From NCBI RefSeq assembly GCF_022513635.1, contig NZ_JAKWBL010000002.1, forward strand, positions 124,001 through 188,000: a DNA stretch of 64,000 nt, in the 5' to 3' direction. This document shows positions 18,036-27,241 of this stretch, piece by piece (the first letter of the stretch is position 1; each line of letters starts with the position of its first letter). The position numbers and the translations under genes were made by a program. This DNA comes from Paraniabella ginsengisoli. Its GTDB lineage: Bacteria > Bacteroidota > Bacteroidia > Chitinophagales > Chitinophagaceae. The notes under the pieces were generated by a model. That model did no database searches and had not been told where the DNA came from. It saw only the letters and a list, made by a program, of their open reading frames with translations.

Positions 18036-19015
18036 ATGCTTATAGATCAATATAACCGTGTTCATAATTATCTACGAATTTCGCTTACGGATAACTGCAA
18101 TTTTCGTTGCTTTTATTGTATGCCCGAAGAGGAATATTCGTTTTCTCCTCCAGCCTCTTTAATGCAACCTAGCGAGATTGAAAAGCTGGCTAAAGTGTTT
18201 GTTGATCTTGGTGTCAATAAGATTCGACTTACAGGTGGTGAGCCACTTATAAGAAAAGATGCTGCGCAGATTATTTCAGCGTTGGGCAAGTTGCCGGTAA
18301 CCTTAACTCTTACCACAAACGGTGTTCGGCTTCATGAGTTCAAGGATACGTTGGAACAGGCTGGCATCGGTTCTGTTAATATTAGCCTGGATACTTTACA
18401 GGCTGATAAATTTCAACTAATCACGCGCAGGAATAGTTTTTATACAGTAAAAAATAATATTGAGTTGATGTTGAAAATGGGCGTACATGTAAAAGTGAAT
18501 GCTGTTATAATGGCTGGTTTAAACGAGGATGAAATTGTTGATTTTATAGAATGGACGAAATATATGCCTGTGCATGTGAGGTTTATAGAATTTATGCCCT
18601 TCTCCGGCAATAAATGGACGAGCAACAAAGTCTTTACATGGCAGCAGATGTTGGAAAAAGCATCAACAGTTTATTCCTTTTTACCATTAAAAAATGATCA
18701 GCATGATACTTCAAAAGGTTATATAGTGCCGGGCCATGCAGGAACTTTTTCGGTGATAAGTACCATGAGCGCACCTTTTTGCGATTCATGTAATCGGATA
18801 CGCATTACTGCAGATGGAAAGTTAAAGAACTGCCTTTTTGCAAAAGACGAAACAGATCTTTTAACAGCAATGCGCAATGGAGAAGACGTTATCGATTTTA
18901 TTAAAAAAATATTATGAGGAAAGCCGCAGCGTTAGGTGGCCAGTTTACGAAGTCGTTTGAAGCTTTAAATAGCGATGAAGTGGTTAATAGAAGTATGATA
19001 GCAATTGGCGGTTAA
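18036..19015 (+). CDS. moaA: GTP 3',8-cyclase, one frameshift near the C-terminus
   Basis: The repaired product is about 326 aa. This radical-SAM enzyme starts molybdopterin synthesis from GTP, with MoaC completing cyclic pyranopterin formation. The N-terminal SAM cluster is CNFRCFYC with LTGGEPL downstream; the C-terminal cluster is CDSCNRIRITADGKLKNC. The frame breaks at the 7-A run 18903-18909. With one added A it continues KKNIMRKAAALGG and ends MIAIGG, the conserved Gly-Gly terminus required for MoaA activity. The short frame would lack that tail, so the repaired reading is strongly preferred. Confidence 0.95.
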
Positions 19016-19037
19016 TATCGTTTTAATTATCGAATAT

Positions 19038-19062
19038 CTGTCAGGCTGAGCTTGTCGAAGCC
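19038..19062. repeat. Short GTCAGGCTGAGC-type repeat
   Basis: TGTCAGGCTGAGCTTGTCGA followed by AGCC, with internal dyad GGCT-GAGCTTGTCGAAGCC. This short intergenic sequence recurs in many bacterial genomes. It lies between moaA and moeA. Confidence 0.5.
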
Positions 19063-19085
19063 CCAAAATCATTAAGAACATTGGT

Positions 19086-20269
19086 ATGATTACTGTCTCA
19101 GAAGCAAAAAATATAATAAAGGATCATGTATCTGTATTAGATCCGATACGAATGTTGCTGGCAGATGCGGCTGGCAAAGTATTGGCGAAAGATGTGTTTG
19201 CTCCTGATGATGTGCCGGGCTTTGCGCAGTCGGCGATGGATGGCTATGCTTTTGCTTACGACAGCAGCAGCAAAAATCAGCCATTAAACATTGTAGGGGA
19301 ACTTCAGGCAGGCGCTGATAAAGAACTCCATATTAAAAATGGCGAAGCTGCAAGAATCTTTACAGGAGCGCCTTTGCCCGAAGGGGCAGATACTGTTGTG
19401 ATGCAAGAGAAGACTTCTGTAAACCAATTCGAGCTTTTGATTGAAGATGAAAAATTGCTGAAGGGTAGTAATGTGCGCCTTGTAGGTTCTGAAATAAAAA
19501 AGGAGCATTAGCCTTAGATGCTGGTTCATTACTGACACCGGCGGCAATTGGTTTACTTGCAGGAATAGGTATTGACAAAGTAAGCGTGTATCCTCAACCT
19601 AAAGTAAGTATTATTGTTACCGGCAAGGAATTGCAAGTGCCTGGAATGCCTTTGCAATATGGACAGGTTTATGAGTCAAACTCATTTACATTGGCAGCAG
19701 CGCTACAAACAGCAGGTATAAGCGATGTGAGTATTTGTTATGCGGATGATGACCTTGAGCAATTAACAGATATATTGAATAATACATTATCCGCTTCAGA
19801 TGTGGTGTTACTCACTGGTGGCGTAAGTGTTGGTGATTATGATTTTGTAGTAAAAGCAGCAGAAGCCTGTGATGTAAAGACAATCTTTCACAAAGTGAAG
19901 CAAAGGCCCGGCAAGCCTTTATTTTTCGGTAAGCAAAAAGAAAAGGTTGTATTTGGTTTGCCAGGTAATCCTTCGTCGGTATTAACCTGTTTTTATCAAT
20001 ATGTTTTGCTTGTTCTTGAAAGTTTAACAAGACGATCAGTTCAACTAAAAAGGGAAGAAGCAACTTTAAAAAATCAGTATAACAAAACACACCAGTTTGT
20101 GCATTTTTTAAAAGGTTTTTACGATGGGGACACGGTTGAAATACTGGAAGCGCAAGAGTCTTACCGTTTACGATCTTTCGCTAAAGCCAATTGTTTGATT
20201 GAGCTTGGTGAAGCATCCAGAGTTTATCAGCCTGGCGAAAATGTTTTTTTCTATTTGTTACCTGTTTAA
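19086..20269 (+). CDS. moeA: Molybdopterin molybdenumtransferase, one frameshift
   Basis: The repaired product is about 394 aa, the normal MoeA length. MoeA inserts molybdate into adenylylated molybdopterin. Visible features: DDVPGFAQSAMDGYAF (the conserved S-A-M-D-G-Y motif), RIFTGAPLPEGADTVV, then in the second frame VLLTGGVSVGDYDFV and VFGLPGNPSSVLTCFY. The break is the 6-A run 19496-19501; one added A gives SEIKKGALALDAG. The C-terminal domain IV is present. It follows moaA in the same direction. Confidence 0.95.
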
Positions 20270-20299
20270 TATTCACTATTCATCATTCACTATTTCACC

Positions 20300-21030
20300 A
20301 TGGACTTTACTTATTTATTTTATGTACTTCTTTTTATTGTAGCATTTTTATATGCTTCGGTTGGGCATGGCGGCGCCAGCGGTTATCTGGCCTTGATGGC
20401 TATTTTTGGCGTAGCTACGGATGTGATGAAGCCAACCGCGCTGTTGCTAAACCTGTTTGTGTCCTTGGTTTCCTTTATACAATTTTACCGCGGAGGTTAT
20501 TTCAAATTGAAGCTGTTCCTCCCGTTTGCCTTAGCCTCTATACCGCTGGCTTTTTTAGGTGGACTTATTGCCGTGGATGCTTCTTTTTATAAAAAAATAT
20601 TGGGTTTGCTTTTGCTCATACCTATTGCACGATTTCTTTTTTTAGAAACATCAATAATTTGGTTACAAAAAAGCATAACGCATTGTTAGCTGTTTTCCTG
20701 GGTGCTTTTATCGGATTTTTATCAGGATTGATTGGTATTGGCGGCGGCATTATTCTGTCACCAATATTGCTGCTGCTGCGTTGGGCGAATATGAAAGAAT
20801 CTGCGGCGATAAGCGCATTATTCATTTTTGTAAATTCTATGTCCGGTCTCGCCGGCCAGTTAACTAAAGGGGTACAGTTTACTGCGGATATGTATTGGTA
20901 TGTAATTGTTGCGTTTGCTGGTGGGCTTTTGGGCGCTTATTATGGATCGATCAAGTTTAAGCAGGATGTGTTGAAATATGTTTTGTCCACAGTGTTGTTG
21001 TTAGCAGTGTATAAATTATTGTTTGTATGA
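20300..21030 (+). CDS. TSUP (TauE/SafE) family membrane permease, one frameshift
   Basis: The repaired product is about 243 aa with roughly eight membrane segments and two repeat halves. Each half carries the family's glycine-rich segment: FLYASVGHGGASGYLALMA and FLSGLIGIGGGIILSP. The break is the 7-T run 20637-20643; one added T gives RFLFFRNINNLVTKK. TSUP proteins export or import sulfite, sulfoacetate or related small anions. Its place between moeA and moaD suggests an oxyanion linked to this pathway, but the substrate cannot be read from the sequence. Confidence 0.88.
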
Positions 21031-21045
21031 GTAACAATTTTTATT

Positions 21046-21157
21046 GAACCAGCAATAAACAAATGGCATCGGTATTGCGTCGCACACTTGAACAGTAGAA
21101 TATACGGCATCCTACATATTGATTGTAATCACCAGTCAGACCGAGACGGTCAGACTG
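21046..21157 (-). repeat. Hairpin-tail repeat, copy C
   Basis: The tail at 21046-21118 is about 90% identical, in reverse orientation, to 22818-22889. Shared blocks include TTGCGTCGCACACTTGAAC and GGCATCCTACATA. The head is an imperfect palindrome at 21132-21157 (CAGTCAGACCG-AGA-CGGTCAGACTG). Confidence 0.8.
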
Positions 21158-21200
21158 CGTGCAAGTCACAAAATGACGCAGAACCAATAAGTTTAGAATC

Positions 21201-21431
21201 ATGACAATTAATGTTTTATTTTTCGGACCTCTTGCTGAAATTGTCGGCAATGCTATCGAAATGCCCGTTGTTTCTACATTACACGAACTTGAACAAAAAT
21301 TGTTTGAGCAATTCCCTTTGCTAAAAGATAAAAAGTACGCATTGTCCGTCAACGAAAAAATTGTATCAGGCAATGTTGATTTAGAAGAAGGATTTACAAT
21401 TGCTTTTCTACCTCCATTTTCAGGAGGTTGA
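21201..21431 (+). CDS. moaD: Molybdopterin synthase small subunit
   Basis: 76 aa, ubiquitin-like fold. It ends FSGG, and the C-terminal glycine is the residue that is adenylylated by MoeB and carries the thiocarboxylate sulfur to the dithiolene. The start MTINVLFFGPLAEIVG is typical. It sits directly upstream of moeB, and moaE follows moeB. The gene is bracketed by two 26-bp hairpins that are exact reverse complements of each other. Confidence 0.93.
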   Translation: MTINVLFFGPLAEIVGNAIEMPVVSTLHELEQKLFEQFPLLKDKKYALSVNEKIVSGNVDLEEGFTIAFLPPFSGG

Positions 21432-21439
21432 CCAAATCC

Positions 21440-21465
21440 CAGTCTGACCGTCTCGGTCTGACTGG
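21440..21465 (+). repeat. 26-bp hairpin, exact inverse of 21132-21157
   Basis: CAGTCTGACCG-TCT-CGGTCTGACTG plus one G. It starts nine bases after the moaD stop and is the exact reverse complement of the hairpin upstream of moaD. It has no T-tract, so it is unlikely to be a simple terminator. Confidence 0.8.
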
Positions 21466-21519
21466 TATTGGTAAGATGGTGAAGTGTCGTCGTAATTTAA
21501 TTTTTATATTAATCATGGT

Positions 21520-22620
21520 ATGAGTCAAAGAGAACTACATACAAGATACCAAAGACAAATAATGCTGAAAGGCTTTGGTATTGCAGCGCAACAGAAACTG
21601 CTGGCAGCGCGGGTTTTAGTTGTTGGCGCTGGAGGATTGGGTTGTCCGGTATTACAATACTTATGTGCAGCAGGTGTTGGGACGATTGGTGTGATTGATG
21701 ATGATGTGGTATCATTATCTAATTTGCACCGACAGGTTTTATTTGGAACGGATGATATTGGTAAACCCAAAGTTGAAGTTGCTGTTGAACAACTCAGGCG
21801 CCTTAATCCCGAGGTTACTATTAATATTTATACCCAACGATTAACAGTTGATAATACATTAGAACTTTTAGGTAAGTACGATTTGGTTGTAGATGGATCG
21901 GACAATTTTGCTACCCGGTATTTGGTTAATGATGCGTGTGTATTGCTGGACAAACCTTTGGTGTACGGCGCTGTATCAACATATGAAGGACAGCTTGCTG
22001 TTTTTAATTGGAATAAAAATAGTGAGCAAGAAAGAGCCGTAAATTATCGGGATGTTTTTCCTCAGCCGCCATCTGCGCAAGAAGTTCCTAATTGTAATGA
22101 AGCCGGTGTGTTAGGCGTATTACCTGGGATTATTGGTACGATGATGGCAACGGAAGTGATTAAAATTGTTTCAGAAATTGGTGAGGTATTGGCGGGCAAG
22201 CTTCTTATTTATAATTCTCTTAATCACAATTCCTATAGACTTAGTATTGAACAAAATTCAGAGGCAAATGATTTGATACCAAAATCAACAGCTGCGTTTA
22301 AAAGAATGATTTATGAAGAAACCTGTATTTCAAATATTGAAATAGATGCAGCTGCTTTTAATGAATGGGTACGAAATGACAATGCTTTGATTATTGATGT
22401 ACGCGATTCTGATGAAATGCCCATTGTTAGTGGGTTTAAACATATCAATATACCATACGGTGAGATTTTGGAAAGAGGAGAGGAGTTGGATTCGGAAAAT
22501 ATTATATTATTTTGTTTGTCTGGGAAACGTAGCTTTAGCGCGGCACAAAAGTTAAAGCAATTAAGGAAAGGTGTAAATGTGTATAGCTTGAAAGGAGGAA
22601 TAGAGAGCAGGGGAAGTTAA
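21520..22620 (+). CDS. moeB: MoaD-activating adenylyltransferase with C-terminal rhodanese domain
   Basis: 366 aa. Residues ~1-245 are the ThiF/MoeB/HesA E1-like domain: RYQRQIMLKGFG, VLVVGAGGLGCPVLQYL (ATP loop), SNLHRQVLF, VDGSDNFATRYLVND and CNEAGVLGVLPG. Residues ~265-366 are a rhodanese domain whose active-site loop FCLSGKRS contains the persulfide cysteine. It adenylylates MoaD, and the rhodanese half may deliver the sulfur directly, as in MOCS3-type proteins. Thiamine (ThiF) or other sulfur carriers remain possible alternatives, but moaD immediately upstream favours Moco. Confidence 0.92.
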   Translation: MSQRELHTRYQRQIMLKGFGIAAQQKLLAARVLVVGAGGLGCPVLQYLCAAGVGTIGVIDDDVVSLSNLHRQVLFGTDDIGKPKVEVAVEQLRRLNPEVTINIYTQRLTVDNTLELLGKYDLVVDGSDNFATRYLVNDACVLLDKPLVYGAVSTYEGQLAVFNWNKNSEQERAVNYRDVFPQPPSAQEVPNCNEAGVLGVLPGIIGTMMATEVIKIVSEIGEVLAGKLLIYNSLNHNSYRLSIEQNSEANDLIPKSTAAFKRMIYEETCISNIEIDAAAFNEWVRNDNALIIDVRDSDEMPIVSGFKHINIPYGEILERGEELDSENIILFCLSGKRSFSAAQKLKQLRKGVNVYSLKGGIESRGS

Positions 22621-22890
22621 CAGATGACGGATGGGAGATGACAGATCCTTGTTCAGATTTTGGGATGTAGTTTTTCGTATACCGTAATTCATACATCGTA
22701 CATTTTCAAATCCTATTAATCTTATAATCTAACAAATCATGGTTCTGACAATGGCGAAGTATAGGAACAAGACCTCCGAGGTTTTTAAAACCTCGGAGGT
22801 CTTGTTCGGCGTCGTTTATGTAGGATGCCATATATTCTACAGTTCAAGTGTGCGACGCAAGATCGATGCCATCTGTTTATTGTTGGTCTA
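22621..22890 (+). repeat. Hairpin-tail repeat, copy D, with a GACAG-type fragment at its left
   Basis: The 22621-22650 stretch carries GATGACGGATGGGAGATGACAG, a dispersed intergenic motif. At 22765-22807 is a perfect 21-bp-arm palindrome (GAACAAGACCTCCGAGG ... CCTCGGAGGTCTTGTTC) with a one-base centre. The conserved tail (TATGTAGGATGCC ... AGTGTGCGACGCAA ... TGTTTATTG) runs to 22890. There is no T-tract after the hairpin. Confidence 0.85.
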
Positions 22891-22900
22891 ATAAAAGAAT

Positions 22901-23344
22901 ATGAGCGAAAATAAAATCAAAAATATTTTTAGAAGCGGAGCTATAGCGGCGGAGTTTATTGCTGATAGTATTGCAAAACATTCGGCTAAAAAAGATATTG
23001 GTGCGCATAGTATATTTTTGGGCCAGGTGCGTGCCGATATTATAAATGATAAAACTGTTGCAGCAATTGAATACACAGCATATGAAGAAATGGCGTTGAA
23101 AAAAATGCAGGAAATTCGAGAAGCTATTTTTTCGAAATACAAGCTTACCTGTATGCACGTATATCACAGCTTGGGAGTAATAAAAGCAGGTGAATTGTGT
23201 TTGTTTGTATTTACCTCATCACCGCACCGCCGTGCAGCGATAGATGCCTGTAATGAGGTGGTGGAGCGGATTAAGAAAGAATTGCCTGTTTGGGGGAAAG
23301 AAGTTTTTGAAGACGAAACACATCAATGGAAAGAGAATAAATAA
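22901..23344 (+). CDS. moaE: Molybdopterin synthase large subunit
   Basis: 147 aa. MoaE binds cyclic pyranopterin monophosphate and receives sulfur from MoaD. Family motifs: GAHSIFLGQVRAD near residue 35, YTAYEEMALKKM, HVYHSLGVIKAGE, SSPHRRAAIDAC and the near-terminal VWGKEVFED with the conserved catalytic lysine. The moaC-moaB fusion starts one base after its stop, so they are translationally coupled. Confidence 0.95.
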   Translation: MSENKIKNIFRSGAIAAEFIADSIAKHSAKKDIGAHSIFLGQVRADIINDKTVAAIEYTAYEEMALKKMQEIREAIFSKYKLTCMHVYHSLGVIKAGELCLFVFTSSPHRRAAIDACNEVVERIKKELPVWGKEVFEDETHQWKENK

Positions 23345-23345
23345 T

Positions 23346-24250
23346 ATGGTAGACATTACGCATAAACCGAATAGTTTAAGAAAAGCTGTGGCTTCGGCAA
23401 CATTAACTGTTTCCAAACAGGAGACGATTGATGCAATACAAAATAAGACGGTACCGAAAGGTGATGTATTTGAGTTTTCGCGCGCGGCGGGGCTTTTAGC
23501 GATCAAAAAAACCAGCGATGTAATTCCGGATTGTCATCCGCTGCCTGTAGAGTTTGCCTCGATAACACATCATATTGACGGATTGGAAATTGAGATTTTT
23601 GTGGAAGTGCATACGATTTACAAAACAGGTGTAGAAGTGGAAGCCATGCATGGAGCGGCTATTGTTGCGCTAACAATGTATGATATGTTGAAGCCTTTGG
23701 ATAAAGAAGTTTCCATATCCAATATTAAATTGTTGAATAAAAAAGGCGGCAAGACTGATTTTGCTGATGAGGCGTCTACGTTGCGTTGCGCGGTTATCGT
23801 TTGCTCTGATAGTGTGGCTTCAGGAAAAAAGAAGACAAAAGTGGAAAGACAATATTAAGCAAGCTGAAAGTATATGGGATACAAGCTGGCGCTTATGAAA
23901 TTATATCTGATGATTTTGAATTGATACAAAAAAGAGCCAGGCATTTAAGCGAAAATGGTTATAATCTAATATTATTTACTGGAGGTACGGGGCTTTCTCC
24001 GCGCGATGTAACGCCCGATGCTATAAAGCCCTTATTGGACAGAGAAATACCGGGCATTATGGAAGCCGCGCGTAATTACGGGCAACAACGTACACCTTAT
24101 GCGATGCTCTCGCGTGGAGTTGCAGGGTTTATTGGTAATTCACTTGTAATTACATTGCCCGGATCTACACGTGGTGCTGAAGAAACAATGGATGCGCTAT
24201 TTCCTTATGTGCTGCATCTTTTTAAAATAGCAAAAGGAATGGGACACTAA
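23346..24250 (+). CDS. moaC-moaB fusion: Bifunctional cyclic pyranopterin synthase / molybdopterin adenylyltransferase, one frameshift
   Basis: The repaired product is about 301 aa. Residues ~1-150 are MoaC ([47 protein letters not shown]), which closes the pyranopterin ring after MoaA. Residues ~155-301 are a MoaB/MogA domain ([12 protein letters not shown], then [17 protein letters not shown] and [12 protein letters not shown]), which adenylylates molybdopterin before MoeA adds molybdenum. The join lies over the 6-A run 23825-23830; one added A gives [17 protein letters not shown]. This fusion order is known in other bacteria. It is the last Moco gene in the cluster. Confidence 0.93.
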
Positions 24251-24253
24251 AAA

Positions 24254-24317
24254 GTGGCAGTTGACGGTTTTAAGTTGACAGGTAAAACTTTCTACTGTCA
24301 TCTGCCATCTGTCAATT
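24254..24317. repeat. GACAG/CTGTC palindromic repeat
   Basis: GGCAGTTGACGG ... TTGACAG on the left and CTGTCATCTGCCATCTGTCAA on the right form a loose palindrome between the convergent moaCB and ABC-F genes. The right edge contains the ABC-F stop codon. Related stretches lie at 22621, 50659 and 52184. Confidence 0.55.
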
Positions 24318-26272
24318 TTTCTCCTCCAGCTCCATTAATAAAGAAAAAACTTCTTCATACTGTTTTTCAAGCCTTGCATTTTCTTCCGAAGCTTTTTTAT
24401 AGTCCTGTTCAACAGTCAGAAACTTGTCTTTGTCTGCATAGATAGTGGGATCTGCCAGTTTCGCTTGCAACTCAAGCAATAATTTTTTGTTTTTGCTAAG
24501 TGCTTCTTCTGTTTGCTCAAATTGTTTTTGTTGCTTTTGAAGTTCTTTCTTCTGCTCTTTATTGATTGCCTGATTTTTTGCCGGAGGCTCTGGTTTCTTT
24601 TCTTCAATAACAGGTTTTGTAGCAGCAGGTTTTGCTTCTATTTTTTATTGTTGGCATTTTGCCTGGCTTGGGCGGCCATACGTTCATTCCAGGCTACCCA
24701 TTCATCATAACTTCCTTTAAATTCTTTTATTTGGTGATCTACAATTTCCCAGATCTTATTAGCAGTTTTAGAAATGAAATAACGATCGTGGCTTACCAAT
24801 ACAAGGCTGCCTTCATATTTTTTTAAAGAGTCGATCAACAGATCGCAGCTATGCATATCAAGGTGGTTGGTCGGTTCATCCAGCATCAGGAAATTGGCTT
24901 TGCTAATGATCGTTTTTGCTAAAGCAACACGCGCCTTTTCACCACCACTTAATACTTTTATCTTTTTATCTGCGTCATCGCCGCTAAACAGAAAACATCC
25001 TAAAAGTGTTCTTAACTCAACATCCGTCATTTGTGCGCCACAGCTGCGCATTTCGTCTAATATCGTATTGTTAAGATCAAGCGATTCGAGCTGATGTTGC
25101 GCATAAAAACTTTCTTCTACATTATGTCCCCATTTACGTTCGCCCTTTATGGTTTCAATACCTGCAATAATTCTCAGCAATGTAGATTTTCCCTTTCCAT
25201 TAGCACCTATCAAAGCTATTTTATCGCCGCGCTCTATTTCCGCTTTTGCATGATCAAGAATGATGTTTTCTCCAAAAGATTTAGATACATCGTTTAGTTC
25301 CACCAAAACTTTTCCCGGTGTTTTATCAACCCGGAAATTGATTTTAATATTGGGCCTTTCAACAGTTACATCTTCAATGCGATCCAACTTATCTAATTTT
25401 TTCATGATACTTTGTGCCATTGCAGCCTTGCTCGCTTTGGCACGAAAACGCTCTACCAATCTTTCATTTTGCCTGATGTAATCCTGCTGGTTTTCATAAG
25501 CCTTTTGTTGCATCTCAATACGCACGGCTTTTTCCGTTTCATAAAAATCATAGTTACCGTTATAAACATGTAACTCTTTTTGATAAAGTTCGATGATTTT
25601 CGTAACCATCCGGTTCAGGAAATATTTATCGTGGCTTACAATAACCACGGCGCCCTGATAATGCTGTAAATATTTTTCCAGCCATTCGATAGACGGAAGA
25701 TCAAGGTGGTTGGTAGGTTCATCCAAAAGTAAAAGATCGGGTTTGGCTAATATCATTTTCGCAAGCAATACGCGCATGCGCCATCCTCCGCTAAACTCTT
25801 TATATGGTCTTTGTAAATCAGCATTTTCAAATCCCAGTCCTTGTAATACTTCTTCGGTCGTATGATGAATGTTGTAGCCGTCAAGCGTATCCATTTCATG
25901 CAGCTTGTCAGAATATTCATGCAAGGTTTTCTCATCGCCGGTTTTTTCCAATTCTATGCCCAGCTCTTCAATTTCCTTTTCTAATTGTAATACTCGTTCA
26001 AAAGCGCCTAACGCAACTTGTAAAATAGATTCATTGGTATCGAAACTTAATAAGTCCTGGTGTAAATATCCAATAGAGGTTTCCCTGCCTTTTTCAACAG
26101 TTCCTTCAGAAGGAGAAAACCCACCGGTCAATAATTTTAATAAAGTCGATTTACCTGTACCGTTATAGCCGATCAACCCGATTCGGTCATTAGGCTGAAT
26201 ATGCCAGGTGGCATCTTGCACAATCGTTCTCGCACCAAACTCAAATGTCACATTTTGTAAACCTGCCAGCAT
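24312..26272 (-). CDS. ABC-F family ATPase with C-terminal coiled coil, one frameshift
   Basis: The repaired product is about 653 aa. Two ABC cassettes: Walker A GYNGTGKST (~35) with signature FSGGWRMRV, and Walker A GANGKGKST (~365) with signature LSGGEKARV, both followed by LLDEPTNHLD or MLDEPTNHLD. There are no membrane segments. The first half ends in the charged linker typical of ABC-F. The last ~110 residues are a Lys/Glu/Gln-rich coiled coil (QKKELQKQQKQFEQTEEAL, FLTVEQDYKKASEEN), in another frame until one base is added at the 6-T run 24641-24646. ABC-F proteins act on ribosomes (EttA, Uup, YdiF) or give antibiotic protection; the coiled coil fits Uup/YdiF-like housekeeping types. Confidence 0.9.
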
Positions 26273-26349
26273 GATATTTATTTTTTACTATTTTTGATTT
26301 TATAAGCCTGCAAAATTAACAATAGCAGGCGGTAATATTAAACCTTATC

Positions 26350-26976
26350 ATGAAAAAACTATTATTGGTTGTTATACTGTTAGTTGTAGCGTTTCTTATC
26401 TATAGGTATGCTTTTAAAAAAGACGAACCTAAAGAAGAAGCTCCTAAAGGACTGGCAGTAAGTGTACATAGCGAAGCTTTTAATGCTTCGGTAGATGCTG
26501 TTTTGAAAAATTATTTTGCGATGACGGAGGGATTCGTGAATTGGGATTCTACTGTAGTAAACAAAGGCGCAGCAAATATGTTGGAATCTGTTAACAACCT
26601 GGCTTTAGAAGATTTAAAGAAAGATTCCATGATTTACCAAACCGCTTTGTTTCCTGTAGAAAATCTTAAAAGTAATGCGGCAGCAATAAGTGGTGAAAAT
26701 GACTGGGCGGCAAAAAGGTATGCACTTCGTGATCTTTCAGATAATTTACGTAATTTTTTGATTACGGTGAAATATGATGCCGAACCTGTTTACTGGCAGG
26801 AATGTCCGATGGCTTTTGGAGAGGGGAATAGCGGCAGTTGGTTAAGCGATAAGGAAGCCATTGTAAATCCTTACCTTGGTAAAAAGGATCCTAAATATGG
26901 TGCCACAATGCTTGCGTGCGGAGAAACTAAACAAAAGATTGATTTTACAGTACCAGATACAACGCAGCAACAATAA
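26350..26976 (+). CDS. DUF3347 domain protein, membrane-anchored
   Basis: 208 aa. One N-terminal membrane segment (LLLVVILLVVAFLIYRYAF), then a DUF3347 domain: a helical region (NASVDAVLKNYFAMTEGFVN) and the signature WQECPMAFGEGNSGSWLS plus TMLACGE. The cysteines and methionines in QECPMAF and MLACGE are those thought to bind copper or similar metals in periplasmic efflux proteins. Here the domain stands alone without an efflux pump beside it. The tRNA gene follows directly. Confidence 0.8.
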   Translation: MKKLLLVVILLVVAFLIYRYAFKKDEPKEEAPKGLAVSVHSEAFNASVDAVLKNYFAMTEGFVNWDSTVVNKGAANMLESVNNLALEDLKKDSMIYQTALFPVENLKSNAAAISGENDWAAKRYALRDLSDNLRNFLITVKYDAEPVYWQECPMAFGEGNSGSWLSDKEAIVNPYLGKKDPKYGATMLACGETKQKIDFTVPDTTQQQ

Positions 26977-26984
26977 TTATTGAT

Positions 26985-27057
<73 letters not shown>

Positions 27058-27069
27058 CATTAATCATTT

Positions 27070-27105
27070 CCGTAAGTTCAATGTACATTGAGCTTACGGT
27101 TTTTT
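27070..27105 (+). terminator. Terminator after tRNA-Lys
   Basis: Stem CCGTAAGTTCAATG / CATTGAGCTTACGG with one G-T pair and a two-base centre, then six T. A classical intrinsic terminator. Confidence 0.88.
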
Positions 27106-27241
27106 ATTACAGGCTATGATTGTTTGAATGCTAAACTGTTTGAGTTTTTTGATAAATTACTTGTACTTATTGAAATAATTCAGTGAATTAGACCCCCGAC
27201 CGAATTACCTATCGTTTCTTACAATATAAATTCAAGAATTT

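Noticed and set aside
22765-22807. Strong intrinsic terminator after moeB
   Set aside because: The 21-bp-arm hairpin is not followed by a T-tract and is part of a repeated hairpin-tail unit; moaE continues in the same direction.
21046-22890. Composite transposon with moaD-moeB as cargo
   Set aside because: The inverted repeats lack a transposase or target duplications in the window, and the cargo is core to the local pathway.
23346-24250. Separate moaC and a truncated mogA pseudogene
   Set aside because: One extra A at 23825-23830 gives one continuous protein with both active sites, and the fusion is known elsewhere.
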